Counted from the stretch's first letter, positions 1 through 11,301 are shown. The stretch is 64,000 nucleotides of DNA from Bromus sterilis (GCA_950022295.1 OX465600.1:309266031-309330030); one strand, 5' to 3'. Numbers and translations: made by a program. Notes: generated by a model from the sequence alone, not told the origin.

Positions 1-1270
1 CACCAAAGGGAAATACCACTTCAGTATGCCAAACCATGAACAATGCAATGCATGTAAATCATTTCAACGACACATTATGTACCCTAGCTATTTGAGATTA
101 GCCACAAAGAAAGCATGAACCACTGGGAAAGCATTGTAAACATAGCACTATGTCGCTACAAGCTGGTCTCTAATCATAAGTACAGGCATATGTACAAAAG
201 TGGAAACAAAGAGAGTTCATACCGGTTTTCCTTGTTGCATCCCTTCCGTCGATCTTCGTCATCACTGCCTTGTCACTTTCACGATCGCAGGTAGGAAATA
301 TATAATCAAATGCCATCACGGACTCGAGCTGAACTCTGAAAACAAAGCAAACTGAAGAGAGAAAATAAATATTTTTGGATTTTTCAAAGGTTAAATGAAA
401 GAAAAAGACAGAGAAAATCTTTTTGTTGTTTTTGCAAAGAAGGAGTCGAAGAAGAACAGGCAAAAACTTCGAAAAGATCAAAACGAACAAAATCATAAAA
501 TGGATAATACAATGGAAAAAAGGGAGAAGGACACGTACTCCCCCAAGCTTAGGCTTTTGGCCTAAGTTGGGCTCGTCTATTGCGGTCCCGGGGAGCCTCC
601 TGCTCCGGGGTAATGGTAAGTCCAAGGGTTGTATGAGCCCTCCGGTGCGTACACCGAAGTCCTGGGATCCTCCCACGAAGAAGGCTCCGCGCTCTAAGCG
701 GAAGAAGACCCTTAACCTGCCTGAAGAATTCCCCAAAGGGAAATACCACTGCAGTATGCTAAACTATGAACAATGCAATGCATGTAAATCATTTCAACAA
801 CACATTATGTACTCTAGCTATTTGGGATTATCCACAAGGAAAGCATGAACGCTGGGAAAGCATTGTAAACATAGCACTATGTCGCTACAAGCTGGTCTCT
901 ATATCATAAGTACAAGCATATGTACAAAAGTAGAAACAAGAAGAGTTCATACCGGTTTTCCTTGTTGCATCCCTTTCGTCGATCTTCTTCATCACTGCCT
1001 CATCGCTTGCACGATTGGACGTAGGAAAGTATAATCGAGTGCAAATGCCATCACGGACTCGAGCTGAACTCTGCAACAAAGAAAATCCCCCAAGCTTAGG
1101 CTTTTGGCCTAAGTTAGTAGCAGCTACTGCCCCCAAGAGCCTCCTGCTCCGGGGTGATGGTAAGTCCAGGAGTCGTATGAGCCCTCCGGTGCGTACACCG
1201 AAGTCCTCGGATCCTCCCATGAGGAAGGCCCTGCGCTCCAAGAGGAAGAACATCCCTCGCCATGCTCGGT
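1..1270. repeat. Imperfect tandem duplication in the 3' part of E1
   Basis: Position 1 onward (caaagggaaataccact) recurs at about 734, and the block starting near 541 (ccccaagcttaggcttttgg) recurs at about 1087. The two units run from about 1 to 733 and from 734 to about 1270. The second unit lacks the A/T-rich stretch present at about 332-540 of the first. Both contain a copy of the 3' end of the E1 late reading frame, so the last 60 or so codons of that frame are duplicated downstream of its stop. The apparent frames at 170-736, 423-848 and 885-1253 are by-products of this duplication and not genes. Confidence 0.8.
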
Positions 1271-2335
1271 GAAGGTCTCTCCCTGGAAAGGTGGGAACTC
1301 ACCATGCTCCTCCTCATCGGGCACAACCCCCTCCATGGGGTTATGCGGCTGGTAATTAGCCATGAACTCATCGAACTGAATCTCGTTGAAGGACCATCCG
1401 TTCCTGCGAGTGTTATCAAACAAAAGTGGTGCACGTAGACGGATCTCACGAGTAATGGTCCTTTCAAACCTCAAAATATAATCAAGTTTACCAAACTGAG
1501 AATTCATGGTAACAAACTTATGCCTCTTCATAGCCGCAAGATCGAGACTCACGTATGAAAAGGGAACATCATCAGGATGCGGAGTGCGCTCAAGAGACTC
1601 AAGGATAAGTGTGGCATAAATGCCACCATATAAATCGCCCTTGTTACTGTTCGTAACAAGGCGCCGAGCAATCAAGGCACCCACATTATACTCATTCTTA
1701 TCAGAGAGGGCGTTCGCATAAATAGCGAAATCTGGTGCAGAACCATTGCTCGTGTTGTCACGAGCTAACACCCATCTAGCAAAAAAATACGCAAAATACC
1801 TGAGGTGTGGAAACAGAATGCTGGAAATCTTCGTACGCCGAATGTCGGTCTCCTCCTGGCAGCAAAGGGAGTTGAAGAGGGTCCTCAACCCGGAAGGCTG
1901 CATGATCATCTTAGTTGTTTGACCAACGTTCGTCACACCTATTATATAAAAAAACTATGCCAAAGACATGGTTATGAGATCATTATAAAGTTTGAACTCA
2001 ACGGTTCCAGCATCATGGTTATAACAAAAACTATTAACAAAGCAGGAGGTAAGCTTTTCGTATTGTACCACACGGCATAAAGCTAGCTGTGTCAAACCTG
2101 CATTGGCACAAAGGCCATAAAATTCCTCCTTAATTCCTATAGCTATCAGAAAATCATCGCACGGATACATCATTGCGCATGCTGGATTTGTGTCTTCCAA
2201 CAACTCAAGGGGCACATGATCTTCATTGTAGCTCACCCTAACTGCTGAGGGTGAAGCTGCAGCTCTAGTGACTCGACCGGAGCGCTCGGGCTTCTTCTTC
2301 CCAAGCCACCCCTTTGCTTTTCCAAAGAAACTCAT
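1124..2335 (-). pseudogene. ATHILA ORF-1-like (env-position) frame of E1, one in-frame stop
   Basis: I start the frame at the ATG complementary to 2333-2335 because the following residues are a compact basic segment (MSFFGKAKGWLGKKKPERSG) typical of this class. It stays in one frame to the stop at 1124-1126 except for a stop at 1955-1957, giving about 400 codons. The middle part contains the stretch WVLARDNTSN followed by GALIARRL, which I recognise from the ATHILA ORF-1 family (Pfam PF03078), found after protease/pol in Athila elements in the env position. The C-terminus is rich in Ser, Gly, Glu and Pro. The protein has no demonstrated function; there is no clear signal peptide or membrane anchor here. 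Identification is by recalled family pattern, so moderate certainty. Confidence 0.7.
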
Positions 2336-3222
2336 TTCTGAAATTTTTGACAATTCACGAAAACAAGGATTTAAACAAAGTGAGTTGAGGCAAACTACTC
2401 TACTCACTTACCTAAGGCATAAACTTGCATCAAAACTTGGAAAATAAAATTCTACACAAGCATGCAAGCCCATATGAACAGCACCAAGAGTTACTAAATA
2501 CTCACAAATGAGGCCACCAATCAAAAATCTAATTGGAGGGGTGAAGGAGTTGCATACCAGGGAGTATTTGCTCAAAATCTCAGCTCGAACGGTGGGTTGT
2601 AGAGAGAGATCGAAAATTGCCTCCAAGAACAGCAAGAACGCAAGAACTGGAGCAGAACTCGTGTTTTTGGAGAGAGAGGAAGGAGGGGGAAGAAGACATA
2701 CCTGGAGGTGGGGCCTGTGGGCCCCAGGCGCCCTGTGAGCGCGGCTAGGGGCCAGGCCGCGCCAGCTGGCCGCCTAGGCCACTGGTGGCCCCCCCTGGTC
2801 AGCCCCAGGTGCCTCTGGGTCACCCCCCGCATGGAAATTTTTAATATATTTTTTCTGGAATTTTTCTGGCAACTTCACTGTTGAATTTTTTTCGAAGTTC
2901 AAAATTCTGCGAAACTTTCTGAAAACTTGGAGCAGTGATTAGAGTTGTGAAGTTTCAAAAACATATAAACTATAAACTTGGTACAACAAGCAGAATAAAA
3001 GCTAAAAGAAATGTAAACATAACAACCTCTACTTTTTACTCATATAAAAATCATTTAATAGCAAGGTTGATCAAGTCCTACTACCAAACTAGCAATACAT
3101 AAAGTAAAAAGTTTCACTTACTATGAAGCATTCATGTTACCTTTACTTTAATGAATATTTTCCCCACCATAATGGTTTTTTGTTTGTGGTGCACATGTAG
3201 AGGACAATCCCAATCACCAATC
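2336..3222. other. Non-coding spacer of E1 between late frame and protease
   Basis: No frame of note. It holds a GC-rich block at about 2690-2830 (repeated ggccgcgcc/ggccccc words of the kind also present in the LTRs of neighbouring elements) and an A/T-rich block at 2840-3220. Reverse transcriptase, RNase H and integrase should lie here in an autonomous Athila element; no YVDD, DDE or zinc-finger pattern is visible on either strand. Confidence 0.6.
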
Positions 3223-5771
3223 TTAATTCACGGTCTCGATATTCTCTATAGAGTTGAGGCCATGCCTTTTGTCATTCTTCTTCGGAAAATACACCGTGTG
3301 TTCTTTATCATTCACATTGAAAGTGACCTTTCCTTTATTGCAATCAATAATAGCACCTGCGGTGTTAAGAAATGGTCTACCAAGAATAATAGACATGCTC
3401 CCATCCTCGGGCATGTCAAGCACAACAAAATCAGTAAGGATTAAACAATTAGCAACTTCAATGGGAACATCCTCACAAATACCTACGGGAACAGTTGTTG
3501 ACTTGTCAGCCATCTGAAGAGAGACATCTGTAGGGATTAGTTTTTCTAAACATAATCTCTTGTAAATATAAAAGGGAATAACACTCACTCCTGCTCCAAG
3601 ATCACATAAAGCAGTCCTGACATAATTATTCTTTATGGAGCAAGGAATGGTGGGTATACCTGGATCACCAAGCTTCTCAGGAATCTTGCCACTAAAAGAG
3701 TATTTAGCCAGCATAGTATATATTGCTTCATTAGGAACTTTTCTCTTATTAGTAACAATATATTTCATATATTTCGAATAAGGAGGTAACTTAATAGCAT
3801 CAGTCAAAGGAATTTGAAGAAAAAGAGGTTTCATCCACTCACAAAACTTATTGTAATGCTCTTCTTCTTTAGTTTTGAGAGACTTACCTAGAAAGGGCAT
3901 GGGTTTCTGTACCCATGGTTCTCGTTCCTTCCCATGTCTTCTTGCGGTAAAATCTTCTCTAGTGTATTTCTTGCGTTTGTCGGGTGCTTCTTCTTCTCGA
4001 ACTTTGGGTGGATCATTCTTTTCACCATCCTTTTCAGGCTCAGCACCGTCTTCAGTCTCAGCATCGGAGGTAGATATACTATTTGGATCATTGGAATTGT
4101 TAGCTTCTTTGTGCTTCTTCTTCTTCTTCGGAGAGCTAACAATTTCTTCCTCCTGTATTTGAGAATCTTGCTCGATCCTCTTAGGATGCCCCTCCGGATA
4201 GAGAGGATCTTGAGTGCTAGTTCCTCCTCGGGTTTTAATCCCGAAGGCCTGTATATCCTGTTTGGCATTATTAGCAAGCAAATCTTTTTGCACATTAGAA
4301 ATTTGATCAAGCTGAGTTTGAACCATATGAAAGTGCTTCACAAGATATTTAACATCATTAACTGTTCTTCCTAGAACATCAAACAAAGTTTTGATAGCAA
4401 GGGAATTATCATGCAAATGGCTTTTTATCCTCTCATTAAAGTGATTTTGCTTCATAATAAAATTATCAAGCTCATCTAAACATTGATCAGCAGGCTTACC
4501 ATGGGGAATGTCACTTGCATTGAAATCTAAAATATAGTGTACCTCTACCATTGGAGGGTGAGTGGTCGGCTCACATAACTTCTCAATGGGGGATAGATTC
4601 TTCACGTCTTCAGTTTTGATACCCTTCTCTTTAATAGACTTCTTTGCTTCTTCCATATCTTCGGGGCTTAGGACAAGAATGCCCCTTTTCTTTGGTTGTG
4701 GAGGTGGTTCAGGGACGGACCAATCTTCGTGGTTCTTGGCAATCTTTCCCATTAATTCTTCTGCATCGTCCGACGTTCTTTTCCTGAAAACACACCCAGC
4801 ACAACTGTCCAAATAGGATCTAGATTCATCAGTTAGACCAGCATAAAATATATCAATTAATTCATTCTTAGGGACTCCATGTCCCGGTCTAGCCTGGATC
4901 AGACTGCAATACCTCCCCCAAGATTTAGGGAGGTTCTCATCCTGCAACTATTTAAAGTTATAAATTCTTCGTAAAGTAGCATGTTGCATATGAGCCGGAA
5001 AGTACTTATCAACAAAAGAGTGAGCTAAGTCTTGAGGACTCCTAATTGAACCACATGGTAGTGCATCGTACCACGCTTTAGCACCTTCCTTTAAAGAGAA
5101 AGGAAAAATGCTTAGTAACATAAAAATTTCGTATCTTCTCATCTGTAGTAAACAGGCCACCTAACTTAGTGATTTTGGTCAGGTGTGCAATAGCATCATC
5201 ATTTTCTCTGCCATAAAAGGGGTCAGATTCAACCATAGATATAAGTGAAAGATCAACAGGGAAATTATAACCAGGTTCATTGATGCATATAGGAGAAGTA
5301 GCAAATTCTAGAACCGGAACGGTCTTGTTCTTCAGTGAATGTTTTTCAAGAAGCTTCTTAATAGCATCAGGGTCAAAGTCGACAAACTCTGTTAGCTCGC
5401 TGCATAAATCATCATCAAGTATAATATAATCATCATCAAGGAGTCCCTTTATGAGTTTACGCAAATCGGGATAAGTGTAAGTTCCATCAAAAGGATAGCA
5501 AGTATCAAGAATTTCTATTCCAATTTTTTTTTGCAGCAGCGATCTATTTCTCAAGAGCGTGACTAAGTGAACCAATATCATCAAGAGTAGTAGAAGCATC
5601 ATCAAAAGTATCGTACATAGTAAAAGATTCAGTAGAGGCATCATGTGGTGAAGGTGAAGCAAACTTACTAATAACTGAAGGTGAATCAAGTGTAGCACTA
5701 GTGTTCAGAACAGTACCTTTTCTTGTACGGGATGGTAAGATCGGGACCTTGGGGTCTTCTTTCTTACCCAT
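3223..5771 (-). pseudogene. gag-pr: gag and aspartic protease of E1, broken
   Basis: The frame starts at the ATG complementary to 5769-5771 (MGKKEDPKVP), about 60 nt after the primer site. It is interrupted by a frameshift near 5540, another near 5100-5160 and a stop at about 4946, then stays open to 3223. Order: acidic N-terminal region; the retrotransposon gag domain (PF03732-like) with the segment FPFSLKEGAKAWYDALP at about 5105-5055; a Lys/Glu-rich linker; and a retropepsin domain with active-site stretch ALCDLGAGVSVIP near 3600 and the late motif ILGRPFL near 3380. Gag would form the particle and the protease would mature the polyprotein. Nothing of pol follows. The breaks make a functional product unlikely. 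Confidence 0.87.
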
Positions 5772-5828
5772 AGCGGATAAATTGCAGCAGGTAAAATACT
5801 TCAAGTAGACTTGTGAATAAAGCTATGC

Positions 5829-5846
5829 TCCCCGACAACGGCGCCA
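5829..5846 (-). other. Primer-binding site of E1 (tRNA-Asp type)
   Basis: On the minus strand it reads TGGCGCCGTTGTCGGGGA, complementary to the 3' end of plant tRNA-Asp apart from one base (T where the canonical site has C). It lies 11 nt inside the LTR end at 5858. Confidence 0.85.
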
Positions 5847-5857
5847 GAAAACAGGCT

Positions 5858-7261
5858 TGATAACCAACAACTGCAGGGGATCGAGATAGTCTTCGCGGGT
5901 AAGAATAATCCAATTTATAGATTCGACTCAAGGGGAGCCAAAGAATATCCACAAGCTTTAACAGTGGAGTTGTCAATTCCACCGCACCTGAGATAAACTT
6001 ACTTGCAACAAGATATTAATAGTAACTGCGATATGGAAGTGATGATAACAACGGAAATAGTGGTGGTGAAATAGTAATAGTAAAACAGCAAAAGTAAACA
6101 ACTAGTAACTAGCAGAATTAAAAACACTATAGGCTAGGGAGATGGATGGTTGGGCGCTGCATGGATAAGTCACATCATGTATTTAACTTGGGTGAAGGCA
6201 CACAGAAAAGCAATGATCATCTAGGCATAAATCAAACATCAGACATGTGCCCCATAGGTAGTTGTACGTGCTTGCAATAAGAACTTGCACAACATATTTT
6301 GTCCTACCATCCCGCTTTGAACGGGGCCAAAAGGAACTTATGGAGAGTAAGGTGCTCCTGTCAAAGAGCACCAGAACAAAGAATTAATAATCAATGGATA
6401 CAAGGAATACTCAAATTATAGTCCATCCCCTTTGGTGTCCCAAGCTGTCACCTTTGGGATCGCCGGTTCCGGACTATAACAGGTGCAAACGACTCATAGA
6501 TATGATCAAGAACACAAATATATTCATGAAAAACACATAGGGCTCAGATCTGAAATCATGGAACTCGGGCCCAAAGTGACAAGCATTAAGAGCAACAAGT
6601 TGAAGCAAAGATGATAAACAACAATCTAGATGATAGGCAACATGCCCCCAACAATATGATAAACTATTACATGATCTAGCTCATCCAATCCCTACCATCC
6701 CCTTTGCCTACAGCAGGGAATTACTCACACATGAATGGAGAAGTCATAGAGGGAGGATGGAGTGGTGATGATGATGATGATGGAGATGATCTCCCCTCAC
6801 CGGAGGCAAAAACAGCCTCCAGATTAGCCCTCCCAGAGAAGAACAGAGGGTGGCGGCGGCTCCGCGACGAGAATTGGGAAAACGACTTCTATTTTGGGAT
6901 TTCTCTGTCACGGGAATAAATAGGAGCCTTGGTAGGGCACCAGAGGAGGGGGGAGGATCCCAGGAGGCCAGAGGGTGCGGGCCCACCCCTGGCCGCGCCA
7001 GGGGGGCACCTAGGGCCCCCTTGGCTGCCCTCTGGTCCCACTTCTGGCACAATGGCCCCTCGGGTGCGTGGATTTTCTGTGTTTCTTCTGGGAATTTTCT
7101 AAGACATCGAAAAATCCATTTTCCTGCGCACAATAAAAGAAATACAGGCAGCTCTGCTGAAAACAACATTAGTCCGGGTTAGTTTCATCCAAATCATGCA
7201 AGAATGAGGGCAAAACAATAGCAAAAGTGTTTGGAAAAGTAGATACGTTTGAGACGTATCA
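5858..7261 (-). repeat. 5' LTR of E1
   Basis: 1404 bp, ends TGAT...ATCA in either reading. The minus-strand start is TGATACGTCTCAAACGTATC, and the end is next to the primer site. The left part (tgataaccaacaactgcagg) matches the LTRs of E5 at 46634 and 52420, so E1 and E5 share an LTR family although their coding regions are unrelated. The LTR abuts CACTA sequence at 7262; the other target-site copy is outside the window. Confidence 0.88.
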
Positions 7262-7339
7262 ATCACTCACCGGAGGAGGACGTGGAGAAGTAGGCGTGCC
7301 CTGATCACTCGCCGGAGGAGGAGGCGGGCCCTTACTCTC
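7262..7339 (-). mobile_element. CACTA transposon fragment (proline-repeat segment)
   Basis: 78 bp trapped between E1 and E2. The phrase gatcactcgccggaggagg and its variants are the same repeat seen at 12944-13060, which encodes PPPPASD-type repeats on the minus strand. It continues the CACTA reading frame interrupted by E2; the last five bases (ctctc) are the left target-site copy of E2. Confidence 0.8.
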
Positions 7340-8682
7340 TGATACGGTGAGGATCTCTCACTCCTCGTTGGTTACCCGAAGTGGAAGGTGAGATGTAGCG
7401 TAGCAGCAAATTTCCCTCAGTGAAGATACCAAGGTTATCGAACCAGTAGGACTGCAAGAGGAAAAATAAGGTGTCACGGCGCTTGACGTGGACGTGCACA
7501 CAGATACAGATAACTTTGCTCCCAACGAGTACAGAGGAGTTGTAAATTCCTCCGGCCTTGGTGTTTACAAAGGATCAACGCAAGAGATAATTATAATGGC
7601 AACTAAAAGTAAATTGAAGGTGTAAACAATAATGTGAAGATGGACTGGGATTCTGTGATTTTCACTAGTGATATCTCTCTCCCAAAAGACGATAAAAGTG
7701 CTAGCGAGGTAAACCAATCACAGTTGAGCAATTGACAGGATTATGAAGGCACCGCAATGCTAACTATGCTGCAAAGAAAGGAAGGGCTCAAAAGCAATGG
7801 GCAGTACGCCAAGGTAAGTAGACCGAAATCTAACTGCATCTACTATGAATCATCCAGCTTGAGATATCTATCCAGAACATCTCGCTGGTATTAAGTTGTG
7901 AATCCCACCCAAAGTGTAAACTCAAAGCAACAGATAACTGAATTAAAAGAACTTTGCGTAAAGTAAACAATCCTTGCACCCGCGGATACAAGCACCGTTG
8001 TTTTATCCCTGGTGGCAACAGCACATCCCCTAGTCACATGTTTCTGTCAGTCAAGCTAGACATGAAGGGGATGAACCAACAATCAAGCATAACGCTCCCT
8101 CTTGGAGTTACAATAAAATACTTGGCCAAAGTAAAATATGGCAACGGAGAACATGCAAGAATTTACTCAAGAACAAAATATTAAAGAGAAGAACCAATAT
8201 TACTCATCACAATCTGAACATAGTCTCATAATCCATCAGATCCCAACAAACTCAACATAGCAACAGCAGAAATTACAAAAGTGCCTCGATCATGTGAGGC
8301 AGCTCACGAGGTCTCAAAAGTGGAAGCACAAAGAGGGGAGAGAAGTACATCACATAGCTACTGGTCATGGACCCATGGTCCAAGGAAGACTAATCACGGT
8401 AGCTACAGGAGGCGTCCATGGCTATGGATGGTCTCCCGGAGGGGGTTCCTCCTCCCGGCAGGGTGCTGGGGCAGCTTCTCCAGGAAGCCCCGATCTAGAA
8501 ACGGCGGCGGCGGCGGTACAGAGGCGAGATCGCGGAAAAGAGATCAATTTAGGGGTTTCCACCCTGAGGGATAAATATAGGCGAAGGGGGGCACCGAGAG
8601 GGGCCACAGGGCAGCCAGAAGGCTCCCTGGCGCGGCCTAGGGTGGGGCCGCACCAGGGACCCTTCTGGAGTCCCTGTGGTGG
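7340..8682 (-). repeat. 3' LTR of E2, lacking its start
   Basis: Parallel to 11330-12672 of the complete LTR over about 1343 bp; after ctgtggtgg it jumps into internal sequence (atattttgaggaagg, compare 19360 in E3 and 49460 in E5). About 270 bp of LTR and the adjacent polypurine region are missing. The short GGTGG shared by both sides suggests deletion by illegitimate recombination. Confidence 0.85.
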
Positions 8683-10286
8683 ATATTTTGAGGAAGGATA
8701 TAAGGAGGCTTATGATCACAGTGCATATCGTGCCAAGGTTTTGGATGTACCGGCGAAGGTGGACACCAACTCTCAGAGTGAGAAGAAAGCAATGCACGGC
8801 ACAGGAGAGGCTAGAAAAAGTATAGGTGGGTTGAAGTGTCAACTTTCGAATACTCACATTAGTCTGAAGAACTCATGCACTTATTATCGGTAACTCTCAA
8901 TCTAATAAGAAGGTTCACAAAGAGAAAAGTACCCCGAGGAGAAGTGTATGGGGGTTTGGTTATCCTTGCGCATCCTCGACTCATGGTACCTGAGTTTTCT
9001 CTAATATTCGAACCCTCCAGAGGTTAGTGATCCATCTAGTAGCTAGAGTTCTCAACAGGGGTTTTTGGTTTTCGAAAATCACACGGATTGCCCAAAATAC
9101 GACATCTATCACTAATAGGCTCGAGCTCTTGACACCAAAAGTTCAAACATTACTCTAGTCAATACCTCAAAACTATTGCAAGTTACTACTACAAAGATAA
9201 TAGCAACTTCAACTATCTACTTCTAGTTAAGACACAAAACTCAGTGCAACAGGCAAACTCTCTAACAAGATAAAACATGCAACCTATAGAAAGTTCAACC
9301 TAAAACAAAAGAAAAGCTCTAGAAAAACTAAAGCACTACACCTAAACAGAGCAGCAGTTAAGAATAGAAAAAGAACAACTCACAGCTAAAAGAATAAGCA
9401 TGCAAATCCTATAAGGAGTTCTAGTTTAAGCGGAGCGTGTATCTCTCCCACACAAAAGAGTAAGCTGGGGTCTAACTTGTTACTACAGCTAGAAAAGCTA
9501 AAGAAAACTAAAAACAAAACCTAAGAGCGAGACGCTCCAAGAATAACACATAACGCATGAAGTGATAAAAATATAGTACAACGAGAGACGAACTGATAAT
9601 TGTTGATGAAGAAGGGGATGCACGGGGGCATCCCCACGCTTAGACGCTTGAGTCTCCTTGAATATTTATTGGGGGTGCTCATGGGCATCCCCAAGCTTGA
9701 GCGTTTGACACTCCAAGATCTTCTTTCATCATCTTCCATCGTACACTTGAAAACTCCCTTCATACATAACTCATTGTAGACTGTTTAGAGAGGTTAGTAC
9801 CCAACTAAAATAATTTTTTTGTCTACTGGAAATAAAGATAACCTTGAAGAGCTACTGTTTATCAAGATTTCCAAAAGGTTTTTGCAAAGAAAAAGCAAGA
9901 TTAAGGTTTGCAAAACGAGGAAAAGGCAAAACAGGACAGAATCTGTGAAAAACAGACCAGCAGGTAGTAAATAATTTGTTAGGGATACTTCTGCAACTCA
10001 AATCAAAAAACTCAGAACATACGAAAGTTTTGTAATTGCATAAAGCACACTGTGTAAAAAATTCAGCTCAAAAAGATGAACTGGGATTTTTCTCTGATTT
10101 TTCTAGTCACGAGGACAGAATCTGTTTTCTGGACAGCATGTCACAACTTTCACTTCCCTTGTCGTATGAGGCTATAAAAGGCACAAATATTGAAAAGTAA
10201 AGATACAATGATGTTGATACAGTAGTAACAATCCTCAAGACCGCTAAGAACAGAAGAAAATAAAAAATAAAAACCTAAATTCGTTG
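8683..10286 (-). other. Non-coding 3' region of E2
   Basis: About 1.6 kb without credible coding sequence. It is closely related to 19360-20950 in E3 and 49460-51060 in E5 and, inverted, to 27820-29450 in E4, so it is a shared untranslated module. It includes two runs with ggggatgcacgggggcatccccaagctt-like words near 9610-9710. Confidence 0.75.
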
Positions 10287-10300
10287 CGGGCTGCCTCCCG
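10287..10300 (-). other. Short stem-loop after the E2 coding region
   Basis: Minus strand CGGGAGGCAGCCCG: a GGG/CCC stem around AGGCAG, just downstream of the stop codon and preceded by the palindrome AAGCGCTT. The same arrangement follows the frames of E3, E5, E7 and, with changed sequence, E4. Function unknown; see findings. Confidence 0.45.
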
Positions 10301-10343
10301 AAAGCGCTTCTTTAGAACCATTAGCAAGGCTTAAAGTAGAAGA

Positions 10344-11159
10344 TCAAGTTGTATCCATTGAACCATTATCACGATCATCAAAAAGATCTTTAATAGTACC
10401 ACTAGTCTTAATAGGTTTCTCAAATAAAAGACGAATTAAAATGCTTCTTAGAATAAAATCAAAAGGAGGGAAATCAATTGGAGTTTCATTAAAGTTAAAG
10501 ATAGGTGTCTCCTCCAAAGTTTTCACCGTTTCAACTCTATTGGCAATGGGTGTGTTTGATTTAGCTCGAGGAACCTTAGGGACGTAAACGAACTTGGGTT
10601 CCTTCTTTGCCGGAGTTTCATCCTTTTTTGTTTTGATTGAGGAAAAGGTAGTTCCTAGAGTTTCAGTAACTTCCTCAATCTTTTCTATCCTAGAAGACTT
10701 CTCATCAAGGGATTTGATAGTCTCCAAAGTTTTGAAAATTTTCTGCATGGAGTTATCTAGCCTATTCAAATTCCCTTGAATCTTACGATCCAACTCATTC
10801 GCCCTATCGATACTTGGCATTTCTAGCTCTATTTTTTCAAGTTTTCTCATAATGTGAGCTAAAGTAATGTCTTCCTTAATACTAACAACTGGGAGACTTC
10901 CAACAAGATTTTCAATAACATTAAGGGCTTCCCAAACTGGGGCCTCTATGAAGTTCCCATTGATAGCAGTGTCTAAAAGAAACATATTCCGAGAAGTGAT
11001 CCCAACATACAAATTTCTAAGCAAGATAGTAGTGGATTGCTTCTTGGTGGCTCTTTTTTGAGAATCATTAATTCTATACCAAGCATCTTTCAAACTTTCA
11101 CCACCTCTTTCAGTAAAGGTAAGTACTTCTGCCTCACCAAAGGCAAAAGGACCAGCCAT
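10344..11159 (-). CDS. Short gag-like protein of non-autonomous element E2
   Basis: 271 residues from the ATG complementary to 11157-11159 (MAGPFAFGEAEVL); I prefer this start over an ATG six codons upstream because the homologous frame of E7 starts at the same place. Residues 15-95 resemble the central part of the retrotransposon gag domain: ESLKDAWYRINDSQ, then LLRNLYVGI. Residues 110-165 are heptad-like and probably coiled coil; the rest is Lys/Pro-rich and ends with acidic residues (LFDDRDNGSMDTT). There is no zinc knuckle and no protease. The frame is intact while its E7 relative has a stop. It could assist particle assembly together with a full gag; that is inference. Confidence 0.7.
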   Translation of the reverse strand: MAGPFAFGEAEVLTFTERGGESLKDAWYRINDSQKRATKKQSTTILLRNLYVGITSRNMFLLDTAINGNFIEAPVWEALNVIENLVGSLPVVSIKEDITLAHIMRKLEKIELEMPSIDRANELDRKIQGNLNRLDNSMQKIFKTLETIKSLDEKSSRIEKIEEVTETLGTTFSSIKTKKDETPAKKEPKFVYVPKVPRAKSNTPIANRVETVKTLEETPIFNFNETPIDFPPFDFILRSILIRLLFEKPIKTSGTIKDLFDDRDNGSMDTT

Positions 11160-11301
11160 AGTGGTAACTACTGACAAGGTAACATGTATTTTTGGTATTT
11201 TTTATAAGGGACATAAAAGTAAAAAACTGAAATTTAAACTAACAAGACTAAAAAGCAAAGATAAAAGATAGTGTGCAACTCACCTATCTTGTAGACTAGA
11301 G

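Larger units (their letters stand above)
1..7261 (-). mobile_element. E1: Athila-type Gypsy LTR retrotransposon, left part outside the window
   Basis: Read on the minus strand the order is 5' LTR (7261-5858), tRNA-Asp-type primer-binding site (5846-5829), gag and aspartic protease (5771-3223), a non-coding spacer where pol would be expected, and an ATHILA ORF-1-like frame (2335-1124). The 3' end and 3' LTR lie left of the window. No reverse transcriptase, RNase H or integrase motif is seen between protease and the late frame, so the copy is non-autonomous or deleted for pol. The LTR is inserted in CACTA sequence that resumes at 7262. LTR ends TGAT...ATCA and the primer site fit the Athila lineage of Gypsy elements common in Triticeae (Sabrina/WHAM/Fatima-like); I do not assign a family. 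Confidence 0.88.

Noticed and set aside
8281..8893. Long overlapping frames in LTRs (8294-8893, 12273-12690, 17509-17850, 24242-24554, 25560-25995, 30702-31148)
   Set aside because: GC-rich LTR sequence open on both strands; positions correspond between LTR copies and no protein family is recognisable.
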